DNA from: Pandoraea communis
GTDB lineage: Bacteria > Pseudomonadota > Gammaproteobacteria > Burkholderiales > Burkholderiaceae
Assembly (NCBI RefSeq): GCF_902459745.1
Contig: NZ_CABPSJ010000003.1
Coordinates: 434,001-498,000 of the forward strand
Length of the DNA stretch: 64,000 bases
Reading direction: 5' to 3'
The position numbers and the translations under genes are program-made. The notes beneath the pieces are model-generated. The model made no database searches. It saw only the letters and a list, made by a program, of their open reading frames with translations, and was not told where the DNA came from. This document shows, piece by piece, positions 29,514 through 39,060 of the stretch (within the stretch, counting starts at the first letter, position 1; each line of letters begins with the position of its first letter).

Positions 29514-30569
29514 ATGAAGGCGAAGACGATCGGCAAACTGGCACGACTGACGGTGCTCGGCATCGCGATGACGGCGGCATTCGGCGTGCAAGCGGACACC
29601 GCTGGCGTGCTGAACCTGTACTCGGCGCGCCACTATCAGACCGACGAACAGCTTTTCGGCACGTTCACCAAGCAGACCGGCATCAAGATCAATCGGATCG
29701 AAGCGGACGATGCAGCGTTGCTGGAACGCCTGAAGAGCGAGGGTGCCAAGAGTCCGGCGGATGTCATCCTGATGGTCGACGCCGCGCGTCTTGCGAAAGC
29801 CGACGAAGCGGGGCTGTTTCAGCCGACCAAGTCGGCCATACTCGATGCACGCATTCCGGCCAAGCTGCACGCCGCGAGCACCAAGGCGGGCACCGACTGG
29901 TACGGCTTTTCGACGCGCGCCCGTGTGATCGTCTACAACAAGGACAAGGTCGACCCGAAGACGGTCCAGACGTACGCGTCGCTCGCCGAGCCGTCGCACA
30001 AGGGACAGGTCTGCACGCGCTCGGGCTCGCATCCGTACATGCTTTCGCTGGTAGGCGCGCTGATCGCCCGTGAAGGGGCTCAGGCGACGCAGAAGTGGGC
30101 CGAAGGCATGGTGGCGAACTTCGCCCGCGCCCCGCGAGGTGGCGACACCGATCAGATCAAGGCAGTAGCGACCGGTGAGTGTGGCGTCGCCCTGGCGAAC
30201 TCGTACTACTACGTGCGCATGGCGCGCTCGGACAAGCCGGAAGACAAGGCCCTGATGTCGAAGGTCGGCTTCATCTGGCCGGATCAGGCAGGTAAGGGCA
30301 CCCATGTGAATGTGGCGGGCGCCGGCATTGCCAAGCATGCGCCGAATCATGCGAACGCCGTGAAATTCCTCGAATATCTGGCGAGCGACGAAGCCCAACA
30401 ATACTTCGCAAACGGGAACAACGAGTGGCCGGCGGTGACGACGACCAAGGTCGACAATCCGGCACTTGCCGCGCTTGGCGAATTCAAGGCGGAAGACGTG
30501 CCTATCGGCACGATTGCGAAGCATCTGCCGGAAGCGCAGCGCATTCTGGATCGCGCAGGCTACAAGTAA
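29514..30569 (+). CDS. fbpA: Ferric iron ABC transporter substrate-binding protein (FbpA/FutA type)
   Basis: A 351-residue periplasmic protein expected to bind Fe3+. The signal peptide ends at VQA/DTA (27/28). The mature start VLNLYSARHYQTDEQ and the tyrosine cluster NSYYYVRM are the FbpA-type iron ligands. ATG 29514 follows GGGGGAA (29501-29507). The gene stands alone: a terminator follows and no FbpB permease or FbpC ATPase gene is in the window, so its transporter partners must be elsewhere. The upstream Fur-like box supports iron control. Confidence 0.9.
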   Translation: MKAKTIGKLARLTVLGIAMTAAFGVQADTAGVLNLYSARHYQTDEQLFGTFTKQTGIKINRIEADDAALLERLKSEGAKSPADVILMVDAARLAKADEAGLFQPTKSAILDARIPAKLHAASTKAGTDWYGFSTRARVIVYNKDKVDPKTVQTYASLAEPSHKGQVCTRSGSHPYMLSLVGALIAREGAQATQKWAEGMVANFARAPRGGDTDQIKAVATGECGVALANSYYYVRMARSDKPEDKALMSKVGFIWPDQAGKGTHVNVAGAGIAKHAPNHANAVKFLEYLASDEAQQYFANGNNEWPAVTTTKVDNPALAALGEFKAEDVPIGTIAKHLPEAQRILDRAGYK

Positions 30570-30635
30570 AACGACAGGGTGACAGGGGAGGCTCCTCTGT
30601 CGCTGATGTGCGTCGTTGGCGTGAGCCAAAAAAAA

Positions 30636-30676
30636 CCAAAAGGGCACCGGGAGAATTCAGGTGCCCTTTTGGTGTT
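30636..30676. terminator. Intrinsic terminator downstream of fbpA
   Basis: CCAAAAGGGCACC (30636-30648) pairs with GGTGCCCTTTTGG (30660-30672), with an A-run before and T-rich sequence after. It can serve fbpA and the convergent TPR gene. Confidence 0.88.
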
Positions 30677-30723
30677 TACGGTGTTTGCGGCGTTATCGTC
30701 CGCCGCCGGCCACGACGACCGGC

Positions 30724-31731
30724 TTAGCCGACTTCTTCGTCTTCGCCCGGTTGATACATGTGGTAATCGCCCGTGGCGTAGACACCCTTGTAGGGCGTGG
30801 GCGACTCGTCCTCGTGATCAATCGGATGCGTCTCGGCGATGCGCAGCGATTCGCGGACTTGCGGCGGCTCGCATTCGGCGATCAAACGCAGTGCTTCTTC
30901 TGCATCGTCGGCCACGACATCGTAGGTGGTGACGAATTCGGGCGCCGGGCCATCGGGATCTTCGTCTTCCAGCGGTTCATACCACTGACCTTCCACGATC
31001 AGATGCATCGCGCGGGCAGTGTCCGACTGGGCGTCGCGCACGGCACGCAGCGCCCACAGGGCGGCGTCGCTCCACTTGTACAGTTGCACGGCTTCCAGCG
31101 CGCTGGCGAGCGCCTTGTCGTTCTCACCCGACTGCTTGTAGGCGAGCGACAGCTCGGCAACGACGTCGGCCATCGAGACGTTGCTGCCTTCGTCGTCGGC
31201 TTCGTGCTTGTGCAGCGCCTCGTAGGTGGCGATGGCGGCTTTCGGCTCGCCTTGCGCATTGAACAGATGCATGCGCAGGGCGATAGCATTTTCGATGAAG
31301 GCGCGGCCGGCCTGTGCGAGGTGCGGGCTTTCGAGCACACGATCGAGACGCGTTTGCGCCGACGCCAAATCGCCGTGGCGGGCGAGGGCGTTGGCGTGAT
31401 TGAAGTCGACGATCACGAGGTCTTCGTCCGGCGCACAGTTGCCGGCGGCCTCGTAGGCCTCGATGGCGGCGGGGAAGCGTCCGAGATCAGAGCGATAGTT
31501 GCCGAGCAGTTGCCAGAGCAGCCAGACGCCCGGCGCATGGGCGACGCCAGCTTCGAGCACGGCCACTGCCTGTTCCATTTCGTCCATATCGGCGTAGGCC
31601 ATTGCCTGCACCTCATAGGCGCCCGAGTACTGCATCGACTCGAGCCGTTTGCCGACCTCCAGGGCCGATTCGGGATCGCCGGCTTCGAGGTGGGCAAAAG
31701 CTTCCGCCATCAATTCGTCTTGCTCGGACAT
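30724..31731 (-). CDS. TPR-repeat protein of unknown function
   Basis: A 335-residue, acidic, cytoplasmic-looking protein without signal or membrane segments. Repeating helical pairs of the tetratricopeptide type cover about residues 5-245 (for example AYADMDEMEQAVAVLEAGVA, LLGNYRSDLGRFPAAIEAYE, LSLAYKQSGENDKALASALE). The C-terminal part is Asp/Glu/Pro-rich with no known domain. The start at 31731 has AGGAG upstream. Role is unknown; TPR proteins usually act as scaffolds. It is transcribed alone, convergent with fbpA. Confidence 0.8.
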   Translation of the reverse strand: MSEQDELMAEAFAHLEAGDPESALEVGKRLESMQYSGAYEVQAMAYADMDEMEQAVAVLEAGVAHAPGVWLLWQLLGNYRSDLGRFPAAIEAYEAAGNCAPDEDLVIVDFNHANALARHGDLASAQTRLDRVLESPHLAQAGRAFIENAIALRMHLFNAQGEPKAAIATYEALHKHEADDEGSNVSMADVVAELSLAYKQSGENDKALASALEAVQLYKWSDAALWALRAVRDAQSDTARAMHLIVEGQWYEPLEDEDPDGPAPEFVTTYDVVADDAEEALRLIAECEPPQVRESLRIAETHPIDHEDESPTPYKGVYATGDYHMYQPGEDEEVG

Positions 31732-31913
31732 TGCAAATTCTCCTTCGGGAACAGCTTTAGGGGGAAGGCGTACCGACGGCCAGTGCGCGGTACCGTCCCA
31801 TCATATAACAGTCATCGTGACAGCCCGCACCGCCGCCGCATGGGGCCGGTGATGCCGAAACGGGCGAGACACTGGGGGGAGGGGCGGCGCCGGGAACGCG
31901 CGCCGTAAAGAAG

Positions 31914-31942
31914 AAAAAGCCGCGACAGGCGTCGCGGCTTTT
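31914..31942 (-). terminator. Intrinsic terminator of rho
   Basis: AAAAGCCGCGAC and GTCGCGGCTTTT form a 12-bp symmetrical stem with a four-base loop just after the rho stop on the minus strand. Confidence 0.92.
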
Positions 31943-31964
31943 CGCTTGATGTGCCGGGGTGGAA

Positions 31965-33227
31965 TCAGCCGCCGCGGCGCATCAGGTCGAAGAACTCTGC
32001 GTTGTTCTTCGTCTGCTTGATCTTGCCAAGCAGGAATTCCATGGCTTCGGCCTCGTCCATATCGTAGATGAGCTTGCGCAGCACCCAGATCTTTTGCAGG
32101 ATTTCCGGCTTGATGAGCAGTTCTTCGCGGCGCGTACCCGACTTGTTCAGGTTGATCGACGGGTAGACGCGCTTTTCCGCGAGGCGGCGCTCAAGGTGCA
32201 CTTCCATGTTGCCCGTGCCCTTGAATTCTTCGTAGATCACGTCGTCCATGCGGCTGCCGGTTTCAATCAGCGCCGTGGCGATGATCGTGAGCGAACCGCC
32301 TTCTTCGACGTTACGCGCCGCGCCGAAGAAACGCTTCGGGCGTTGCAGCGCGTTGGCGTCCACACCGCCGGTGAGCACCTTGCCAGACGCGGGGATTACC
32401 GTGTTATAGGCGCGAGCCAGACGCGTGATCGAGTCGAGCAGAATGATGACGTCCTGCTTCATTTCGATCAGGCGCTTGGCCTTTTCGATCACCATTTCGG
32501 CGACTTGCACGTGACGCGTGGCCGGTTCGTCGAACGTCGAAGCGACCACTTCGCCCTTCACCGAGCGCTGCATTTCGGTCACTTCTTCCGGGCGCTCGTC
32601 GATGAGCAGCACGAAAAGCTTGGCTTCCGGATGGTTGGTGGCAATCGCGTGAGCGATGTGTTGCAGCATCACGGTCTTGCCCGACTTCGGCGAGGCCACG
32701 AGCAGACCGCGCTGGCCCTTGCCGATCGGGGCAATCATGTCGATGATGCGGCCCGTCACGTTCTCTTCACCGCGAATGTCGCGCTCGAGCAGCAACGGCT
32801 TGTTCGGGTGCAGCGGCGTGAGGTTCTCGAACATGATCTTATGTTTCGAGGCCTCGGGCGGATGGTCATTGACCTTGTCGACCTTCACGAGCGCGAAATA
32901 ACGTTCGCCGTCCTTCGGCGTGCGCACTTCCCCTTCGATCGTGTCGCCGGTATGCAGGTTGAAACGGCGGATCTGCGACGGGCTGATATAGATATCGTCC
33001 GTGCTGGCCAGATACGACGTCTCAGGCGAGCGCAGAAAACCGAAGCCGTCCGGCAGCACCTCGAGCGTACCGTCGCCATAGATGGTTTCGCCGGTCTTTG
33101 CGCGCTTCTTCAGAATGGCGAACATCAGCTCCTGCTTGCGAAGGCGGTTGGCGTTCTCGATCTCGAGGCCATTCGCCATTTCAAGCAGTTCGGAGACGTG
33201 CTGGGACTTTAGTTCGGATAAATGCAT
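31965..33227 (-). CDS. rho: Transcription termination factor Rho
   Basis: Hexameric RNA-dependent ATPase that terminates transcription; 420 residues, as in E. coli (419). It starts [19 protein letters not shown], matching family N-termini, so 33227 is the start rather than an upstream in-frame codon. The RNA-binding cold-shock domain ([31 protein letters not shown]) precedes the ATPase with P-loop [11 protein letters not shown] and the Q-loop/R-loop segment. It lies downstream of trxA, a common proteobacterial order. Confidence 0.98.
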   Translation of the reverse strand: MHLSELKSQHVSELLEMANGLEIENANRLRKQELMFAILKKRAKTGETIYGDGTLEVLPDGFGFLRSPETSYLASTDDIYISPSQIRRFNLHTGDTIEGEVRTPKDGERYFALVKVDKVNDHPPEASKHKIMFENLTPLHPNKPLLLERDIRGEENVTGRIIDMIAPIGKGQRGLLVASPKSGKTVMLQHIAHAIATNHPEAKLFVLLIDERPEEVTEMQRSVKGEVVASTFDEPATRHVQVAEMVIEKAKRLIEMKQDVIILLDSITRLARAYNTVIPASGKVLTGGVDANALQRPKRFFGAARNVEEGGSLTIIATALIETGSRMDDVIYEEFKGTGNMEVHLERRLAEKRVYPSINLNKSGTRREELLIKPEILQKIWVLRKLIYDMDEAEAMEFLLGKIKQTKNNAEFFDLMRRGG

Positions 33228-33316
33228 ACGGAGGTGCCGTCCGTTGGACGACAAGTGAAGTATCAGGGAAAAAAGATGAGCGAACGCTCGAAGAACTTTG
33301 AGATGCTTTCCGCCGG

Positions 33317-33344
33317 ATTATATAGCAAGCAGCGCGGGGCGCAA
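33317..33344 (-). promoter_or_regulatory. Candidate rho promoter
   Basis: On the minus strand TTGCGC (33344-33339) and a perfect TATAAT (33322-33317) are 16 bp apart in the trxA-rho gap, about 90 bp upstream of rho. This suggests rho has its own promoter besides any read-through from trxA. Confidence 0.5.
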
Positions 33345-33417
33345 GCGCTGTGCCGTGTATTGGGCGCCGGGGTGTCGCACGGCGACGACAAAGGCCCCGG
33401 CTGCCTTCGGCTCAGGA

Positions 33418-33744
33418 TTACAGATGCTGGTCGAGGAATGCGGTCAATTGACCCTTGGCCAGGGCGCCGACCTTTTGGCCCGCGACGGCGCCGTTCTTGA
33501 ACAGGATCAGCGTCGGGATGCCGCGGATGCCGAACTTGGCCGGGGTCGCCTGGTTGTCATCGACGTTCATCTTGGCGATCTGCACCTTGTCGCCGTACTC
33601 CTTGGCCACGTCTTCCAGGATCGGGGCGATCATCTTGCACGGACCACACCATTCTGCCCAGAAGTCGAGAAGGACCGGCTTGTCGGAATTCAAAACGTCC
33701 GCGTCGAAGCTGGCGTCGGAAATGTGCTTGATTTGTTCGCTCAT
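33418..33744 (-). CDS. trxA: Thioredoxin TrxA
   Basis: A 108-residue cytoplasmic disulfide reductase with the active site WCGPCK (Cys33, Cys36) and the cis-Pro in RGIPTLILF. Length and sequence are those of classical thioredoxin 1. It reduces ribonucleotide reductase, methionine sulfoxide reductase and other targets. It is read leftward ahead of rho. The 291 bp to its right, up to ffs, show no gene. Confidence 0.98.
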   Translation of the reverse strand: MSEQIKHISDASFDADVLNSDKPVLLDFWAEWCGPCKMIAPILEDVAKEYGDKVQIAKMNVDDNQATPAKFGIRGIPTLILFKNGAVAGQKVGALAKGQLTAFLDQHL

Positions 33745-34022
33745 GAGTAAAGTTGCCTCGTCTGACTATTCGGAAACGTCCGGCGAAAACGGCTCGCTTT
33801 CACCGACGCTAGAGATGTCACCCGGTTTAGCTGGGCGTGCATTCTCCATATGGAGGCTGCAATCGCGTGCTTCAATAGCGTGCGCCAATGCAGTTTGTGC
33901 CCATCTTAGCGGAAATCGCAAACGCTTGCGCGCGGTGCCTCACATGCCGCAATACCCCCCGGCGGGCGGTCATATACGATGCTCTCGCGGAAATTGAGCT
34001 TCTGTTGGAGCGGCGACTCTGG

Positions 34023-34028
34023 TAGAAT
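34023..34028 (+). promoter_or_regulatory. -10 element of ffs
   Basis: TAGAAT lies 8 bases before the SRP RNA 5' end, correct for a -10 hexamer. The -35 is not clear. Confidence 0.5.
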
Positions 34029-34035
34029 TCGTTCC

Positions 34036-34133
34036 TGACGGGCCTCCTCGCATGGTGGCGCGGCCAATCTGGTCAGGTCGGGAACGAAGCAGCCACAGCC
34101 GTTTTCTACCAGTGCCGAGGGTCAGGCTCGTCA
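34036..34133 (+). ncRNA. ffs: Signal recognition particle 4.5S RNA
   Basis: A 98-base bacterial SRP RNA. The conserved apical domain GGTCAGGTCGGGAACGAAGC with AGCC following (34071 onward) matches the Ffh-binding loop. The closing helix pairs TGACGGGCCT at the 5' end with AGGCTCGTCA at the 3' end. It sits directly upstream of dnaX, its usual position in many proteobacteria. Confidence 0.95.
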
Positions 34134-34437
34134 CCTACCTCCTTGTTTTATCGATGTTCTCCGCGCGTTCTGCGCAAATTCTTCTCTCGTTTGGCGCTGC
34201 CGTTTATCGTCCCCATTGTGAACGGACGCGACGTGACTCTCGTTGTCTGCGGACGCTTACCGCCGATCGATATCCTCGCTGTTTCACCGCGTATCGCGTG
34301 GGCTCGATGGCCTTGGTAGAATCGCGCAACATTTTTTTCTATCGGGCCGATAGCCTGCCGGATTTGGCAGGCCGCGAACGCCTGATTGGGCGTTGACATC
34401 GGTGCTGAAGCACACCGCCGAACTGTTACAATTTGGC
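34134..34437. other. ffs-dnaX intergenic region
   Basis: 304 bp without a convincing gene. It contains a 7-bp hairpin (GCCTGCC / GGCAGGC, 34352-34371) without a T-tract. A TACAAT hexamer at 34427-34432 lies only five bases before the dnaX ATG. Confidence 0.5.
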
Positions 34438-36333
34438 ATGACCTATCAAGTACTCGCGCGCAAATGGCGCCCCAAAGGCTTCTCGACCCTGGTGGGCCAG
34501 GAGCATGTCGTGCGTGCGTTGACGCACGCGCTCGAGCAACAGCGTCTGCATCACGCCTATCTGTTTACCGGTACGCGCGGCGTCGGCAAGACCACGCTCT
34601 CGCGCATTCTGGCCAAGGCGCTCAATTGCGAGACGGGGATTACGGCGCAGCCGTGCGGCGTCTGCAAGGCATGCCGTGCCATTGACGAGGGGCGCTTCGT
34701 CGACTACGTCGAAATGGACGCGGCGTCGAATCGCGGCGTCGACGAGATGACGTCGCTGCTCGAGAAGGCCGTCTATGCACCGGCGGACGCGCGCTTCAAG
34801 GTCTACATGATCGACGAGGTGCACATGCTGACGGGCCACGCGTTCAACGCGATGCTCAAGACGCTGGAAGAGCCGCCCGCGCACGTCAAATTCATTCTGG
34901 CGACGACCGATCCGCAGAAGATTCCCGTCACCGTGCTGTCGCGCTGCCTGCAATTCAATCTGAAGCAGATGCCGGCCGGGCACATCGTGTCGCATCTGAC
35001 GAACATCCTTGGCGAAGAAGGTATCGAGAGCGAGCCGCAGGCGTTGCGCCTGCTCGCCAAGGCGGCGGGCGGCAGCATGCGCGACGCGTTGTCGCTCACC
35101 GACCAGGCCATCGCCTACGCGGCGGGCCCGCTGAGCGAGACCGCTGTGCGCGGCATGCTGGGCGCGATCGATCAGAGCGTGCTCGTGCGTCTGCTCGATG
35201 CCCTTAAGGACGAGTCGCGCTCAGACCTGCTGGCCGTTGCCGACGAAATGGCCGAGCGCAGCTTCTCGTTTGCCGCTGGATTGCAGGATCTCGGCAGCTT
35301 GCTGCACAAAATTGCACTGGCGCAATACGCGCCGCAGGCGGTCTCCGACGACTGGCCCGAAGCGGCCGACGTGCGGCGTCTGGCCGAAGCGTTGTCTCCC
35401 GAAGCCGTGCAACTCTATTACCAGATCGCTACGCGGGCGCGCGGTGAACTGGGCCTTGCCCCCGACGAATACACCGGTTTTTCGATGGCGCTGCTGCGTA
35501 TGGCAGCGTTTACGCCGTTGCTCGCGGGCGGCACGCTTGCCGAGCCGCCGACGCCGCAATCGGCTGGCGTCGCGCGCGCCGCCGCACCGTCGCGTGCGCC
35601 TGCGGGTGAGCCGACTCGCCCGTCCGCGGCATCTGCTCCCGCCGCTCCCGCTGCTCCAGCGGCACAGCCCGAAGCACGTCGGGCCCCGGCAGCTCGCGCC
35701 AGCGCGCCGACCGACGGTGCGCCGATGTCGCCCGCCCGTGCTGCGCTCGCGGCGCTCAATGCGGGCCGTAAGGGCACGGCTGGGCGTACGGGGGGCGGTG
35801 CCGCCAGCGCGAATCGCGGCAGCGCCTCGCGTGCGTCGGATGATGCGCCGGCCGGCGCCGATCCAGAGCCCGAGCCTGCCGGATCTGCGACACCACCGCT
35901 TGCACCTGCCGCGCCGCAGCGAGCCTGCGTCTACCGGGAAGCCGACGGCGTTGCACCGGTCTTTGCCGGTGAATGGCCGGCGTTGGCTGCAGAACTCCCG
36001 GCGCGAGGCCTCGCTCAGCAGCTGGCCTTCCAGAGCGAACTGACGGAAGTGGCAGGGCGCGCGCTTCGTCTGCGCGTGCCGTTGCGTCAATTGGCGGATG
36101 CGGCCACCACCGACAAGCTGCGTCAGGTGCTTACAGAGCACTTCGGCACCGAGGTGCAATTGCACGTTGAGCTCGGGCAAGTGGGCACGACGGCGGCGTC
36201 GCTCGCGGCAGAAGCGGCCGCCGCGCGTCAACGGGCGGCGGAACAGGCGATTGCCGGCGATCCGGTGGTGCGCGAATTGATCGACGAATTCGACGCGCAG
36301 ATCCTGCCGGGCAGCATTCGCCCGGTACAATAG
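34438..36333 (+). CDS. dnaX: DNA polymerase III subunits gamma and tau
   Basis: Clamp-loader ATPase, 631 residues, of the full-length tau type. It starts [20 protein letters not shown], the strictly conserved DnaX N-terminus. Walker A is GTRGVGKT (45-52), zinc cysteines are C64, C73, C76 and C79, and the [13 protein letters not shown] Walker B and SRC motif (LSRCLQF) follow. Residues about 375-500 are an Ala/Pro-rich linker before the DnaE-binding C-terminal domain. I saw no E. coli-style A-AAA-AAG frameshift site. No Shine-Dalgarno sequence precedes the ATG. Confidence 0.96.
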   Translation: MTYQVLARKWRPKGFSTLVGQEHVVRALTHALEQQRLHHAYLFTGTRGVGKTTLSRILAKALNCETGITAQPCGVCKACRAIDEGRFVDYVEMDAASNRGVDEMTSLLEKAVYAPADARFKVYMIDEVHMLTGHAFNAMLKTLEEPPAHVKFILATTDPQKIPVTVLSRCLQFNLKQMPAGHIVSHLTNILGEEGIESEPQALRLLAKAAGGSMRDALSLTDQAIAYAAGPLSETAVRGMLGAIDQSVLVRLLDALKDESRSDLLAVADEMAERSFSFAAGLQDLGSLLHKIALAQYAPQAVSDDWPEAADVRRLAEALSPEAVQLYYQIATRARGELGLAPDEYTGFSMALLRMAAFTPLLAGGTLAEPPTPQSAGVARAAAPSRAPAGEPTRPSAASAPAAPAAPAAQPEARRAPAARASAPTDGAPMSPARAALAALNAGRKGTAGRTGGGAASANRGSASRASDDAPAGADPEPEPAGSATPPLAPAAPQRACVYREADGVAPVFAGEWPALAAELPARGLAQQLAFQSELTEVAGRALRLRVPLRQLADAATTDKLRQVLTEHFGTEVQLHVELGQVGTTAASLAAEAAAARQRAAEQAIAGDPVVRELIDEFDAQILPGSIRPVQ

Positions 36334-36434
36334 GCAAATTCGCTTTCGCGAAACGGCACGAGGTTTCGAACTATCCTCCCAAACGCGCGTTACACACGCT
36401 GCATGCCCCTCATACGATTTACTCAGGAGTCAAG

Positions 36435-36761
36435 ATGCTGAAAGGAAACATCGCGGGTCTGATGAAACAGGCTCAGCAAATGCAGGAAAACATGAAGAAG
36501 GCGCAGGAACAGTTGGCTCAGATCGAAGTCGAGGGTCAGTCCGGCGCCGGTCTGGTCAAGGTGGTGATGACGTGCAAGAACGACGTGCGCCGCGTGACCA
36601 TCGATCCGAGCCTTCTGGCGGACGACAAGGACATGCTCGAAGACCTGGTGGCGGCTGCGTTCAACGACGCCGTGCGCAAGGCTGAAGCGACCGCGCAGGA
36701 AAAGATGGGTGGCCTGACCGCCGGTCTGCCGCTGCCGCCGGGCTTCAAGATGCCGTTCTGA
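36435..36761 (+). CDS. ybaB: YbaB/EbfC family nucleoid-associated protein
   Basis: A 108-residue DNA-binding protein of the YbaB family. It begins [26 protein letters not shown] (a coiled helix) and has the [19 protein letters not shown] strand region; it ends with the usual Pro/Gly-rich tail ([17 protein letters not shown]). CAGGAG precedes the ATG at about 36422-36427. It sits between dnaX and recR, the widespread dnaX-ybaB-recR cluster. Confidence 0.95.
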   Translation: MLKGNIAGLMKQAQQMQENMKKAQEQLAQIEVEGQSGAGLVKVVMTCKNDVRRVTIDPSLLADDKDMLEDLVAAAFNDAVRKAEATAQEKMGGLTAGLPLPPGFKMPF

Positions 36762-36795
36762 GCATCGCTCGCCAGTCCCCAGAGAAAGACGACGC

Positions 36796-37392
36796 ATGCC
36801 CCAGCTCTCGAGCCTGCAGGAACTCGTCGACGCCTTGCGCGCGTTGCCGGGTGTCGGTCCGAAGTCCGCGCAGCGCATCGCTTACCACCTGCTGCAACGT
36901 GACCGCAAAGGCGCGGTGCGGCTGGGCGAAGCGCTGGTGCATGCCTCCGAGCAGATCCGCCATTGCGCGCGCTGCAATACGTTTTCCGAAGTCGAAGTCT
37001 GCGAGACGTGCCTCGATCCCGAGCGCGATACGAGCCTGTTGTGTGTCGTGGAAACGCCTGCCGACCAGAACATGCTCGAGCAGACGATGACCTTCAAGGG
37101 GCTGTATTTCGTGCTCATGGGCCATCTCTCGCCGCTCGACGGCGTGGGGCCGGGCGAAATACATTTCGAGCAGTTGATTCGCCGCGCCACCGACGGCGTG
37201 GTCAAGGAAGTGGTGCTTGCCACCAACTTCACCAACGAAGGCGAAGCCACCGCCCACTACCTCGGACAGATGCTCAAAGCCCGCGGTCTGCGCGTGAGCC
37301 GACTGGCGCGAGGCGTGCCTGTTGGGGGCGAACTGGAGTATGTGGACGCCGGCACCATCGCTCGCGCAGTCCTCGACCGGCATACGCTCTGA
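36796..37392 (+). CDS. recR: Recombination protein RecR
   Basis: A 198-residue protein that acts with RecF and RecO to load RecA on gapped DNA. The helix-hairpin-helix [21 protein letters not shown] lies at the N-terminus, a four-cysteine zinc site spans [16 protein letters not shown], and the Toprim domain includes [15 protein letters not shown]. Length is standard. The ATG at 36796 is 34 bp after ybaB. Confidence 0.97.
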   Translation: MPQLSSLQELVDALRALPGVGPKSAQRIAYHLLQRDRKGAVRLGEALVHASEQIRHCARCNTFSEVEVCETCLDPERDTSLLCVVETPADQNMLEQTMTFKGLYFVLMGHLSPLDGVGPGEIHFEQLIRRATDGVVKEVVLATNFTNEGEATAHYLGQMLKARGLRVSRLARGVPVGGELEYVDAGTIARAVLDRHTL

Positions 37393-37433
37393 GCATGACG
37401 CGGACGTGACGCCGCCCGCACTTGCGCGTAGGT

Positions 37434-37445
37434 ACTGGTACCAGT
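37434..37445. promoter_or_regulatory. 12-bp perfect palindrome upstream of the sigma-54 activator gene
   Basis: ACTGGTACCAGT is an exact palindrome 196 bp upstream of the regulator start, within the 248-bp recR-regulator gap. It is a candidate operator; no second copy was found in the nearby amyloid promoter region. A TATACC (37473-37478) downstream could be a -10. Confidence 0.3.
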
Positions 37446-37640
37446 CATCCAATCGGATTAGCTGTTTTTCGCTATACCTGCGCCCACCCCTGTCTTCTAG
37501 ACTGAACCTGCCGACTTGAGGACCCAGTTGCGGGGGAACACCATAACTCTCGAGCGGCGTGGGGCCGTATATCTGTTGTGCAGATCCGGTCGAAGACCAA
37601 AAAACTGTACGCAGGCACTGCTTAGGCAGGGAGTTAAGGT

Positions 37641-38999
37641 ATGGCTAACGATACCGGGCGCACCCTGATTTACGCCTCCCGAAAGCATAACGATGGCTTG
37701 CTGTCGTTTCTGGGAGAGCAAGGCTGGCAAGTCGTGCCGGCCAAGAGCGCCAGCGACGTCGGTCGCATTTTGAATCCGGGGGTCACCAGTGCAGCACTCA
37801 TTGACCTGGCGAGCGGTTATAGCGACCGCGAGATGGGGGCATTCGAGTCCTGCATGCAACCTGCCACTGTCGGTTGGGTGGCGGCCACGAATCCCGAGCA
37901 ACTCACGACAACAGCCATTCGCCGGCTGATTCGCGATTACTGCTTCGACTACGTCAACGTTCCGTGTACGAACGATCAGCTCGCGCATTCGATCGGTCAT
38001 GCGTGGGGCATGGCGTCGCTCTCGGAAGTGCCGACCTTCACGCCGCAAGTGGGCGGCGATCAGGAGATGGTCGGAACGTGCGAGGCGATGCAGCAACTCT
38101 TTCGCACCATTCGCAAGGTTGCCAATACCGATGCTCCCGTGTTCATCTCGGGCGAGTCGGGCACGGGCAAGGAGCTGACTGCGGTGGCTATCCACGAGCG
38201 CTCACTGCGCGCGAAGGGGCCGTTCGTGGCGATCAATTGCGGGGCGATTCCTCCGCATCTGATGCAGTCCGAACTATTTGGCTACGAGCGCGGTGCCTTT
38301 ACCGGCGCGAATGCGCGCAAGATCGGCCGGGTCGAGGCTGCTAACGGCGGTACGCTGTTGCTCGACGAAATCGGGGATCTGCCGTTCGAGAGTCAGGCGA
38401 GTCTGTTGCGTTTTCTGCAGCAGGGCGCGATCGAGCGTCTGGGCGGTCACGAGGTGATTCCGGTCAATGTGCGCATCATCTCCGCAACGCACGTCGATCT
38501 GGAGGAGGCTGTCAAGGAAGGCCGTTTCCGCATGGATCTGTACCACCGCCTGTGCGTGCTGCGCGTGGAGGAACCGCCGCTGCGCGCTCGCGGACAGGAC
38601 ATCGAGATTCTGGCGCACCATGTGCTGCAACGCTTCAAAGGCGACAACCATCGCAAGATCCGTGGCTTCACGCAGTGCGCGGTGCAGGCGATGTACGAAT
38701 ATCACTGGCCGGGCAACGTGCGCGAGTTGATCAACCGCGTGCGCCGCGCCATCGTGATGGCCGACAGTCGCACAATCTCGGCGAAGGACCTTGATTTGCT
38801 GCCGTGGGTACCGACGTTGGTGCGCACGTTGGAAGAAATTCGCGCGGAGGCCGAGCGAACGGCCATCGAGCAGGCATTGCTGCGCCACTGTCACCGGCTG
38901 ACGGACGTGGCAGCAGAGTTGGGCATTTCACGCATTACCCTCTATCGGCTCATGTGCCGGTACGGGATGCGTGGCGACGAATCGGGCGTGCCGGCCTGA
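37641..38999 (+). CDS. VpsR-like sigma-54-dependent transcriptional activator
   Basis: A 452-residue enhancer-binding protein. Residues 1-125 form a VpsR-like receiver-type domain with an acidic residue in the phospho-acceptor region (ALIDLASGY, Asp55) but a non-canonical N-terminal acidic pocket. The AAA+ domain (about 140-365) has Walker A GESGTGKE (171-178), the sigma-54-contacting loop GAFTGA (218-223) and Walker [12 protein letters not shown] Fis-type helix-turn-helix ends the protein ([18 protein letters not shown]). In Vibrio and Burkholderia such proteins control biofilm matrix genes, often with c-di-GMP. It is 742 bp upstream of a sigma-54 promoter and the Fap-like operon, its likely target. 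Confidence 0.9.
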   Translation: MANDTGRTLIYASRKHNDGLLSFLGEQGWQVVPAKSASDVGRILNPGVTSAALIDLASGYSDREMGAFESCMQPATVGWVAATNPEQLTTTAIRRLIRDYCFDYVNVPCTNDQLAHSIGHAWGMASLSEVPTFTPQVGGDQEMVGTCEAMQQLFRTIRKVANTDAPVFISGESGTGKELTAVAIHERSLRAKGPFVAINCGAIPPHLMQSELFGYERGAFTGANARKIGRVEAANGGTLLLDEIGDLPFESQASLLRFLQQGAIERLGGHEVIPVNVRIISATHVDLEEAVKEGRFRMDLYHRLCVLRVEEPPLRARGQDIEILAHHVLQRFKGDNHRKIRGFTQCAVQAMYEYHWPGNVRELINRVRRAIVMADSRTISAKDLDLLPWVPTLVRTLEEIRAEAERTAIEQALLRHCHRLTDVAAELGISRITLYRLMCRYGMRGDESGVPA

Positions 39000-39019
39000 T
39001 ATCTTCTGGCGAAGAGAGG

Positions 39020-39060
39020 GCGGCCGTCCTGTGATGAGCAGGGCGGTCGTTTCTTTTTGG
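39020..39060 (+). terminator. Intrinsic terminator of the sigma-54 activator gene
   Basis: GGCCGTCCTG pairs with CAGGGCGGTC (including G-T pairs) and is followed by GTTTCTTTTT. It separates the regulator from the downstream operon. Confidence 0.75.

Noticed and set aside
34438-36333. Programmed frameshift site in dnaX producing gamma
   Set aside because: No A-AAA-AAG-type slippery heptamer with downstream stem-loop was found; only tau is predicted.
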